From contig CAXMSF010000382.1 in NCBI GenBank assembly GCA_964196055.1, forward strand, positions 1 to 12,769: 12,769 nucleotides of DNA, written 5' to 3'. Made by a program: the position numbers and the translations under genes. Source of the DNA: JAFDEI01 sp964196055. Its GTDB lineage: Bacteria > Myxococcota_A > UBA9160 > SMWR01. Shown here piece by piece: positions 7,533 to 12,769 of this stretch. Position 1 is the stretch's first letter; each line of letters opens with the position of its first letter. The notes below the pieces were generated by a model that was not told the origin of the DNA, did no database searches, and saw only the letters and a program-made list of their open reading frames with translations.

Positions 7533-7898
7533 ATGAAGCTTCAGGTGAACAAGACTCGCTCCATGCATTGGATCGCAGCGGCGCTTCTCGCGGTCGTGCT
7601 CGGATGCGGTGAAGCGAGCCCCCTCCTCGGCGAGTGGGAAGTCGATGCGCGAGAGACGACGGCCGGTGTGCTCGCGCTCGTGCGTCGTACCGGCGACGCG
7701 CTCATCGTTTTCGAACCGGATCTCGTTCGGATCGGCTCAGACGAACTTCCGATCCGCTACGAGGTGGAAGCGAGCCGAGTCCACCTCATCCGTACCGACC
7801 GCGATTTCGTACACGAAGTGGATCTGCTGGAAGACGGCCGAATCCGCGTGCATTTCCCAGGCGGTTATTCCGTCGTCTACCAACGCGCGAGTTCCTGA
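7533..7898 (+). CDS. Small predicted lipoprotein upstream of sulfatase
   Basis: 121 residues from ATG 7533. The N-terminus is KLQVNKTRSMHW followed by a hydrophobic stretch (about 13-24) ending in VVLGC, so Cys25 is a plausible lipidation site; the Leu at -2 is a less common lipobox residue. The mature ~97 residues begin GEASPLLGEWEVD and alternate polar and hydrophobic residues (DALIVFEPDLVRI, LPIRYEVEASRVHLIR, GRIRVHFPGGYSVVYQ), suggesting a small beta-sheet or lipocalin-like barrel. This is inference from pattern only. I know no named family for it. A second in-frame ATG at 7563 could also serve; neither start has a strong Shine-Dalgarno. The frame extends upstream to 7437, but those residues look non-coding. 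It ends 23 bp before the sulfatase start and is probably co-transcribed with it, so a role linked to sulfatase function or substrate is possible. Confidence 0.7.
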   Translation: MKLQVNKTRSMHWIAAALLAVVLGCGEASPLLGEWEVDARETTAGVLALVRRTGDALIVFEPDLVRIGSDELPIRYEVEASRVHLIRTDRDFVHEVDLLEDGRIRVHFPGGYSVVYQRASS

Positions 7899-7911
7899 GG
7901 GAAGCGCGCTC

Positions 7912-7918
7912 AGAGGAG
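7912..7918 (+). promoter_or_regulatory. Ribosome binding site of the sulfatase
   Basis: AGAGGAG lies 3 nt before ATG 7922 (5 nt counted from AGAGG). This start also opens a clean signal peptide. It is preferred over the longer open frame that reaches back to 7634, which overlaps the small lipoprotein gene. Confidence 0.75.
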
Positions 7919-7921
7919 CCT

Positions 7922-9490
7922 ATGAAGTCTGTCGCTCGATGCCTCACGCTGTTCGCCGCGATCGCTGTAGTGGGGTTCACGCCCCCCGCCTTCGCCCAGG
8001 ACCAGGCCCAGAAGCCCAATATCCTCGTGGTATGGGGCGACGACATCGGACAGTCCAACATCAGCGCCTATACCCGCGGCATGATGGGGTACCAGACTCC
8101 CAACATTGATCGCATCGCCGCAGAGGGCATGCTGTTCACCGACTACTACGCCGAGCAATCCTGCACCGCCGGGCGGTCGTCGTTCATCATGGGGCAGAGT
8201 GTTTTCCGCACCGGGCTGTCGAAGGTCGGCTTGCCGGGCGCCGAGCTCGGAATGCGCGAGGAAGAGCCCACCATCGCCGGCTTGCTGAAGGCCCAGGGCT
8301 ACGCCACCGGCCAGTTCGGCAAGAACCACCTCGGTGACCGCGACGAGTTCTTGCCGACGAACCACGGCTTCGACGAGTTCTTCGGCAACCTCTATCACTT
8401 GAATGCGGAGGAAGAGCCGGAAAACGAGGACTACCCCAAGGACCCCGCATTTCGCAAGGAGTTCGGGCCGCGCGGCGTGATCCACTCCTGGGCACAGCCC
8501 GACGGTACCCAGAAGATCGAGGACACCGGCCCGCTGACGAAGAAGCGCATGGAGACGGTCGACGACGAAACCTCCGACCGCGCCGTCGAATTCATTCGCG
8601 AGCAGCACGCGGCCGGTAAGCCCTGGTTCGTGTGGTGGAACGGCACCCGCATGCACTTCCGTACCCACGTCAAGGAATCGCTGCGCGGCATCTCCGGGCA
8701 GGACGAGTACTCCGACGGCATGGTGGAGCACGACATGCACGTCGGGAAGTTCGTCGAACTGCTCGACGAACTGGGCATTGCGGACAACACCATCCTCTTC
8801 TACTCGACCGACAACGGTCCGCACTACAACACCTGGCCCGATGCGGGATCAACCCCGTTCCGCGGCGAGAAGAACACCAACTGGGAAGGCGGCTGGCGCG
8901 TGCCCGCGATGGTGCGCTGGCCGGGTAGGATCGAGGCGGGCAGTGTCTCGAATGAGATCATGCACCACATGGACTGGCTTCCGACCTTCGTGGCGGCAGC
9001 CGGCGAACCCAAGATCAAGGAGAAGCTGGAGCAGGGCGGCGTCGAGGCCATCGGCCGCAGCTACAGAGTGCACCTCGACGGCTATAACGCCCTGCCCTAC
9101 CTGACCGGCAAGGAAGAGAAGGGCCCCCGAAAGGAGATCTTCTACTTTTCGGACGACGGCGACCTGACCGCACTGCGTTATCAGGACTGGAAGCTGGTAT
9201 TCATGGAGCAGCAGACCGTCGGCACGTTCCGTGTCTGGATGGAGCCGTTCGTTCCGCTGCGCATGCCGCTCCTCTTCAACCTGCGCCGAGATCCCTACGA
9301 GCGAGCGACAGTCACAAGCAACACTTACTACGACTGGCTGCTCGATCGCGTCTACCTGATGGTGCCGGCGCAGACCTACGTCGCGGAGTTCCTTGCGACC
9401 TTCAAGGAATTCCCGCCGCGCCAGAAAGCCGCCAGCTTCAGTCTCGACCAGGTGATCGAGAAGATGAGCGCACCCGGCGGTGCGCAGTAG
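7922..9490 (+). CDS. Secreted type I sulfatase (arylsulfatase A-like, formylglycine-dependent)
   Basis: 522 residues. It should hydrolyse a sulfate ester in the periplasm or outside the cell; the natural substrate is not predictable. The signal peptide ends AFA|Q at about 25/26. The sulfatase fold is clear: KPNILVVWGDD with metal-binding Asp40/Asp41; YQTPNIDRIAAEGM; and the core motif CTAGR (Cys81-Arg85), where Cys is oxidised to formylglycine by FGE. Further signatures are GYATGQFGKNHLGD (Lys134, His136), MHFRTH (His245), FYSTDNGP (Asp297/Asn298) and FRGEKNTNWEGGWRVP (Lys317). The core motif has Ala in place of the common Pro (C-x-P/A-x-R), an accepted variant. Full family length with no truncation. 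No FGE or sulfate-ester transporter gene is in view, so maturation depends on a gene elsewhere. It follows the small lipoprotein by 23 bp and is ended by a strong terminator. Confidence 0.93.
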   Translation: MKSVARCLTLFAAIAVVGFTPPAFAQDQAQKPNILVVWGDDIGQSNISAYTRGMMGYQTPNIDRIAAEGMLFTDYYAEQSCTAGRSSFIMGQSVFRTGLSKVGLPGAELGMREEEPTIAGLLKAQGYATGQFGKNHLGDRDEFLPTNHGFDEFFGNLYHLNAEEEPENEDYPKDPAFRKEFGPRGVIHSWAQPDGTQKIEDTGPLTKKRMETVDDETSDRAVEFIREQHAAGKPWFVWWNGTRMHFRTHVKESLRGISGQDEYSDGMVEHDMHVGKFVELLDELGIADNTILFYSTDNGPHYNTWPDAGSTPFRGEKNTNWEGGWRVPAMVRWPGRIEAGSVSNEIMHHMDWLPTFVAAAGEPKIKEKLEQGGVEAIGRSYRVHLDGYNALPYLTGKEEKGPRKEIFYFSDDGDLTALRYQDWKLVFMEQQTVGTFRVWMEPFVPLRMPLLFNLRRDPYERATVTSNTYYDWLLDRVYLMVPAQTYVAEFLATFKEFPPRQKAASFSLDQVIEKMSAPGGAQ

Positions 9491-9532
9491 CCATCGCCGT
9501 GTGAGTTCTGGGCAACGGCTGATATTCTGATT

Positions 9533-9568
9533 GCCGGCGGAAGGGTGATTCTTCCGCCGGCTTCTCTT
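9533..9568 (+). terminator. Rho-independent terminator after the sulfatase gene
   Basis: GCCGGCGGAAG (9533-9543) is perfectly complementary to CTTCCGCCGGC (9551-9561), an 11-bp stem with a 7-nt loop, followed by TTCTCTT (9562-9568). It lies 43 bp after the sulfatase TAG. The pyrimidine tail is only on the + strand side, so it serves the sulfatase transcript. The facing lipoprotein gene would be terminated less well by it. Confidence 0.85.
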
Positions 9569-9663
9569 CAGGCCTACCGATACCCGACATCACCTGTTCT
9601 ACGGCACGTAAAGCTATCTGGTCGACCGGCACTTCTGGAAGAAGACGCGTCGCCGCTACGCGA

Positions 9664-9984
9664 TCAGAGATCGAAACCGCCCATGTCCATGCCGCCCATG
9701 TCCATGTCACCGAAGTCCGGCATGCCCATGTCGGGTGCGCCGAAATCGGGCGGGGGCTCGGGGAGCGGCACCGCTTCGGGTCGGCCGAGATCGGGGAGGT
9801 CGGGACCCGGGCCGGGGCCGATGATGATCGGTCGGCCGTAGCCCCAACCCCCGTAGGGCCCGCCGCCCCAGCCGGTCCGGTAGTGGACGCTGGTTCGGAC
9901 GGGGTATCCGGAGTAGGTACCCGTACAGCCGAGCAGGTCGAAGCAGAGCAGGAATGTGAGTAGCGCGAAGCCGATGCGGATCAC
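9664..9984 (-). CDS. Short Gly/Pro/Asp/Met-rich lipoprotein, coupled to VOC gene
   Basis: 106 residues. MIRIGFALLTFLLCFDLLGC is a lipoprotein signal with Cys20. The mature part is low-complexity: a Gly/Tyr/Trp segment (GWGGGPYGGWGYG), a Pro-rich stretch with PIIIGPGPGPD and PLPEPPPD, then a C-terminal Asp/Met/Gly tail (APDMGMPDF, DMDMGGMDMGG). No enzyme fold is expected. Clustered Met and Asp suggest metal binding or a flexible surface linker, but that is speculation. The start is GTG at 9982-9984. It overlaps the TGA (9981-9983) of the VOC gene as GTGA and is preceded by GGGAGG at 9991-9996, so translation is probably coupled to that gene. The lipobox, ribosome site and stop-start overlap together make it a convincing gene despite its composition. 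The family is not recognised. Confidence 0.75.
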   Translation of the reverse strand: MIRIGFALLTFLLCFDLLGCTGTYSGYPVRTSVHYRTGWGGGPYGGWGYGRPIIIGPGPGPDLPDLGRPEAVPLPEPPPDFGAPDMGMPDFGDMDMGGMDMGGFDL

Positions 9985-10895
9985 TTCGTCCCTCCCGCGA
10001 GCTGCTGGACCCCGATCGCGCCACCGGTCGGGTCGGTGAGAATCGCGATGTCGCCGTTGCGCAACAGCAGTTTCCCGCCGAGCGCATATGCGGATCGAAT
10101 GGTGGTGTTCAGGTCCGCGACGCCGACGTACGGCAGCCAGTTCGGTTCTACGTTCTTCCACTCGACTTCGACGATCCCGGCACGTGCGTGCCCGTCTCTT
10201 CCCACCACTCGGTAGACGAGGTCGTCGCCGGTCTCGACCGTCTGGACGCCGTAGCCGACGAGTTCGGCGTAGAAGGCTTCGGCCGTCTTCGAGTCGTCGG
10301 TGACGAGTTCCGTCCAGAGCCAGCGGCCCACCGCCGGCTTTGAATCCGCGGGATCGCCGGTGGCGGATCGGAGCACGCCGAGCTCCGCGCCCGATGGGTC
10401 GCGGATGATCGCCATGCGGCCGCGCCCGCCGACGTCCGTCGGGGGGTCGATCACCTCGCCGCCGTTCGCCTTCGCGATCTTCGCGGCCGCGTCGACGTCC
10501 GCGACCGATAGCGATCCGAGCCAGATGGCCTCGGACGCGTCGATCTCGTCTTCGATCTTCGCGATGCCGCCGATCGCGACGCCGTCGTGGCGAATGGTGA
10601 AGTAGCCGGCCGGCCCGTCGGAGTCGTCGACGGTCCATTCGAAGAGTCCCTGGTAGAACGCGCGAGCGGCTCCAGGGTCTTCGGTCAGGAGGTCGAACCA
10701 GACGAATTTGCCCACCTGGTACTCGCCGGTCGCTGTCTCCGTGATGGGCGGCAGCGCGGTGCCGCCGGTCGCGCACCCGACCAACGCACAGCCGACCACG
10801 AGCAGCGCCCACACTCGCCCGATGCGTGCATGGCGGCCGCGCGAACCGTCGGTCGCCGTCGATCGTCGATCCGATCCAACCTCTAGGAATTTCAC
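9981..10895 (-). CDS. Double-VOC (glyoxalase-fold) lipoprotein
   Basis: 304 residues with two consecutive VOC/glyoxalase-like modules (about 58-176 and 188-300). Each opens with a strand and the DPGAARAFYQGLFEW or DSKTAEAFYAELVGYG helix and closes with the IRDPSGAELGVL or LTDPTGGAIGVQ strand. This tandem layout resembles CFP32-type two-domain proteins, usually cytosolic. Here a 27-residue Arg-rich leader precedes a hydrophobic run and lipobox ALVGC (Cys41), which implies export and lipidation. Metal-ligand positions look eroded: the opening strand reads FVWFDLL where relatives often have His after Trp, and the second module ends GGAIGV without the Glu seen in GAELGV. It may therefore bind a ligand rather than catalyse. 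The start is GTG 10893-10895 with a weak ribosome site; GTG at 10812-10814 is an alternative with a minimal leader. It overlaps the DM-rich lipoprotein by 4 bp. Confidence 0.8.
   Translation of the reverse strand: MKFLEVGSDRRSTATDGSRGRHARIGRVWALLVVGCALVGCATGGTALPPITETATGEYQVGKFVWFDLLTEDPGAARAFYQGLFEWTVDDSDGPAGYFTIRHDGVAIGGIAKIEDEIDASEAIWLGSLSVADVDAAAKIAKANGGEVIDPPTDVGGRGRMAIIRDPSGAELGVLRSATGDPADSKPAVGRWLWTELVTDDSKTAEAFYAELVGYGVQTVETGDDLVYRVVGRDGHARAGIVEVEWKNVEPNWLPYVGVADLNTTIRSAYALGGKLLLRNGDIAILTDPTGGAIGVQQLAGGTK
9991..9996 (-). promoter_or_regulatory. Ribosome binding site of the DM-rich lipoprotein
   Basis: The - strand reads GGGAGG-GACGAA-GTG, with 6-nt spacing. It lies inside the last codons of the VOC gene. 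It fixes the GTG start at 9984 and supports coupled translation. Confidence 0.8.
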
Positions 10896-10925
10896 TTCCA
10901 GGAATCCTCGCTCGCGACGGCAGCC

Positions 10926-10942
10926 AGGCAGCCGGGCTGCCT
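10926..10942. other. GC-rich palindrome upstream of the VOC gene
   Basis: AGGCAGC (10926-10932) and GCTGCCT (10936-10942) are perfectly complementary around CGG. It lies between the phospholipase D gene and the VOC gene, 31 bp upstream of the VOC start. It could be an operator for the VOC-lipoprotein unit or part of a terminator for the upstream gene. No T-run follows it. Confidence 0.4.
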
Positions 10943-10991
10943 CTCGCGTTCAGGTGAAACCGCTGCTTCCGAATCTACATTAGCGGCGCTT

Positions 10992-11019
10992 CGAGTACGA
11001 GTCGTGCCGCTCGTACTCG
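10992..11019 (-). terminator. Perfect 10-bp hairpin downstream of the phospholipase D gene
   Basis: CGAGTACGAG (10992-11001) and CTCGTACTCG (11010-11019) are exactly complementary with an 8-nt loop. It begins 28 bp after the phospholipase D stop in the transcription direction, a usual place for a terminator, but no T-run follows on the - strand. It may be a Rho-associated or mRNA-stabilising hairpin rather than an intrinsic terminator. Confidence 0.5.
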
Positions 11020-11047
11020 GCTACGAGCAGCTTCGATTCCTCGCGCT

Positions 11048-12769
11048 TCAGAATTGGCGGTCGAGTCCGGTTCCGCGGAGAAACTTGTAGATGGCACGTT
11101 GGCTCTTCGCCGTGTTCGCCTTGATGCCGCGCGCCTGGAAGAGTCGCTGGCGCATCTCGAGCCATTCGGGTGAACCCCATCGATAGGAACGGCTCTTCAG
11201 TAGCTCGAAGTCGGCATTCATCCGGCGGGTCAATCCGTCGCTCTCGAGGAAGAATCCCATCTCGTTGTTCCACAGGCGTGAGCGGTAATCGAAATTCGTC
11301 GTTCCCACGAAACCGCCGTGGTCCATGATGATGTACTTCGCGTGCAGCTTGCCATAATCAACGTCGCCGCCGATTATGCGGTCGTCGAGGCGCCCCGTCT
11401 CGTAGATGAAGAGCCGCGGGTGATTGATCAGATTCTGCCATTCCTCACCCCCGACGAGGCTGGCATTCTTCACCCCATCTTCTCGCCGCTCCAGCCACGC
11501 CTCCTGCCAGTCCTTTGGCAACAGCATGCGCGGCGCCATGTTCATGTCGATCACCGACTGAGCGGAGAAATTGTCGGATGTCAGCACGGAGTTGGTGATG
11601 ATCTCGACGGTGCGTTGCGGGTCTCCTTCGAGCCAGCGATGGGTGTTGCGCGCTCCGTCGATGATCTCATTACCGTCCTCATCGTAGAATTCGCTGGCAA
11701 ACAGGTATGGCGACACAAGACGAATGTGCGTGAAATCCTCGTCGGCGACGGTGCTAAAGAGATGTTGGATCGAATTCGGATTGCGTTCGATGTTTCCGGC
11801 TGGATCTGTGACGACATTCTCGTTGGTGAGGTTTCCGAATTCGTGCGCGAGTCGCACCCTGGCTTCCACCCAGTCGCTGGCGAGGTATTTCGGCATCGCA
11901 TCGAGGCGCTCCTTCACGACCGGGATCGCCTTCAGCTCGGAGAGCCGCGCCTGGGCAGTCTTGCGCAGCTCGTTGTACATCTTCCGAGCGAGGCTCGAGC
12001 GCGCAGGGCGAAGTCGGTGGTTGTTCTCGAAGAAGAACAGCAACGTGAAATACGCTTCGCTCACCTCGCCGACCGTTTCCTCGTTGCTCGTTCGCGAGCC
12101 GCTTGTTCGTACCAGGATCTCCGCATCCATGTAGGTATCGGGGTCCGGGGATCCGTCCGCCTTGATGCCGTAATACGACAACGAGATGTTCCGACCACCG
12201 GTCATCGCCATGGCGCGATCGGGGAAGCTTCCGTCTACGACCATCAACTTGTCGTGGGAACGCCGGTTCGCGTTGACGAAGATCTTCGAGATTGCGTTGA
12301 AGATCACGACCTGCACGCGCGCCTTGCGGGTCGTCACCTGTCCGTCTGCGTTGCGCATGAATCCGGCGTCCGCGGCGCACGTTTCCAGCGCCTTCAGCCC
12401 GCGATGGTTCGAATCCATGGAGCCGATCGAATCGACCATGAAACGCACATCGACACCGCGCTTGACTGCGTTGCACAATGCGCCGAGCATCGAATCTCCG
12501 ACCAGGTCCCGCTTGAAGATGTAGTAGGTCGCGTCAAGGGTGTGTTTGGCGTTGTCGATCATCCAGATCTTCGCCGCGAGCGAATTCAACGCGTCTTCTT
12601 GCGTGCTGCCGAGAAACTTCGCCTCGGCGTGCTGGATCGGGATTTCGGCATGCTTGCCGACTTCGATCGGGTCGATCTCCAGTTCGTCGGCCGGCACCCA
12701 GGTTCGCTTCGCGTACAGCTGGTCGATGAAGGGGTCGGCGATCGCTCCGAGCGGCGGGCAGTCCGGAAG
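11048..12769 (-). CDS. Phospholipase D family protein (5' end beyond window)
   Basis: Two HKD catalytic motifs identify the PLD superfamily: SHDKLMVVDG followed by GGRNIS, and HAKYIIMDHGGFVGTTNFD. Numbering from the internal GTG at 12697, the catalytic residues are His148/Lys150/Asp155 and His452/Lys454/Asp459. The family hydrolyses or transfers phosphodiester bonds through a phospho-His intermediate; substrates include phospholipids and nucleic acids, and cardiolipin synthases also belong here. Which applies is not visible. The frame has no stop between 12697 and the window edge, and the added residues look coding (CPPLGAIADPFIDQLYAKRTW). The gene therefore starts upstream of 12769, and a start at 12697 is probably wrong. 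At least 573 residues are visible. The nearly 300 residues between the HKD motifs exceed the usual spacing and include a helical, Arg/Lys-rich segment (about 225-290). A hairpin at 10992-11019 follows the TGA, then the VOC gene comes 152 bp on. Confidence 0.88.
   Translation of the reverse strand, partial: LPDCPPLGAIADPFIDQLYAKRTWVPADELEIDPIEVGKHAEIPIQHAEAKFLGSTQEDALNSLAAKIWMIDNAKHTLDATYYIFKRDLVGDSMLGALCNAVKRGVDVRFMVDSIGSMDSNHRGLKALETCAADAGFMRNADGQVTTRKARVQVVIFNAISKIFVNANRRSHDKLMVVDGSFPDRAMAMTGGRNISLSYYGIKADGSPDPDTYMDAEILVRTSGSRTSNEETVGEVSEAYFTLLFFFENNHRLRPARSSLARKMYNELRKTAQARLSELKAIPVVKERLDAMPKYLASDWVEARVRLAHEFGNLTNENVVTDPAGNIERNPNSIQHLFSTVADEDFTHIRLVSPYLFASEFYDEDGNEIIDGARNTHRWLEGDPQRTVEIITNSVLTSDNFSAQSVIDMNMAPRMLLPKDWQEAWLERREDGVKNASLVGGEEWQNLINHPRLFIYETGRLDDRIIGGDVDYGKLHAKYIIMDHGGFVGTTNFDYRSRLWNNEMGFFLESDGLTRRMNADFELLKSRSYRWGSPEWLEMRQRLFQARGIKANTAKSQRAIYKFLRGTGLDRQF

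Noticed and set aside
7910..8824. - strand open frame of about 304 codons opposite the sulfatase
   Set aside because: It covers the conserved sulfatase core on the other strand. Its composition (Val, Leu, Gly, Asp repeats) is a codon-mirror artefact.
1..12769. CRISPR array, tRNA/rRNA, insertion sequence, integrase or defence operon
   Set aside because: No regularly spaced repeats, cloverleaf, terminal inverted repeats or recognisable nuclease/transposase genes were seen. The phospholipase D-family gene stands next to lipoprotein genes, with no defence partner visible.

Overview
The window is GC-rich bacterial chromosomal DNA with a strong G/C preference at third codon positions and several GTG starts. 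Four complete genes encode proteins with lipobox-type signal peptides. Others encode an AsmA-like envelope protein, a periplasmic sulfatase and membrane-anchored proteins. This points to a Gram-negative environmental bacterium. The gene families would suit a 'deltaproteobacterial' lineage (Myxococcota, Desulfobacterota or Binatota-like), but no taxonomic marker is present, so that placement is inference.

Layout. (1) 1-129: the 3' end of an unidentified + strand gene. (2) 172-3118, - strand: a six-helix membrane protein, then a DUF748/AsmA-like envelope protein, separated by a perfect 12-bp hairpin. (3) 3251-4576, + strand: a membrane-anchored TAXI-type TRAP solute-binding protein without permease genes in view; it converges on (4). 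(4) 4661-5929, - strand: a lipoprotein ending in an LssY C-terminal domain. (5) 5930-6240: a 311-bp divergent control region. (6) 6241-7374, + strand: an orphan PAS-histidine kinase with a cysteine cluster in the PAS domain. (7) 7533-9490, + strand: a small lipoprotein followed 23 bp later by a secreted type I sulfatase, closed by a strong intrinsic terminator at 9533-9568. (8) 9664-12769, - strand: a truncated phospholipase D-family protein, a double-VOC lipoprotein, and a short Gly/Pro/Asp/Met-rich lipoprotein translationally coupled to it by a GTGA overlap.

How the genes fit together. Nearly all products act in or at the envelope (lipid or AsmA-like function, solute binding, sulfate ester hydrolysis, phospholipase-type hydrolysis, lipoproteins). 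They form short independent transcription units rather than one pathway. The convincing co-transcribed pairs are small lipoprotein plus sulfatase and VOC lipoprotein plus DM-rich lipoprotein. I found no CRISPR array, tRNA, rRNA, integrase, transposase or recognisable defence system. The least ordinary items are the cysteine-cluster PAS kinase, the VOC domains exported as a lipoprotein with their metal-binding positions eroded, and the coupled DM-rich lipoprotein.
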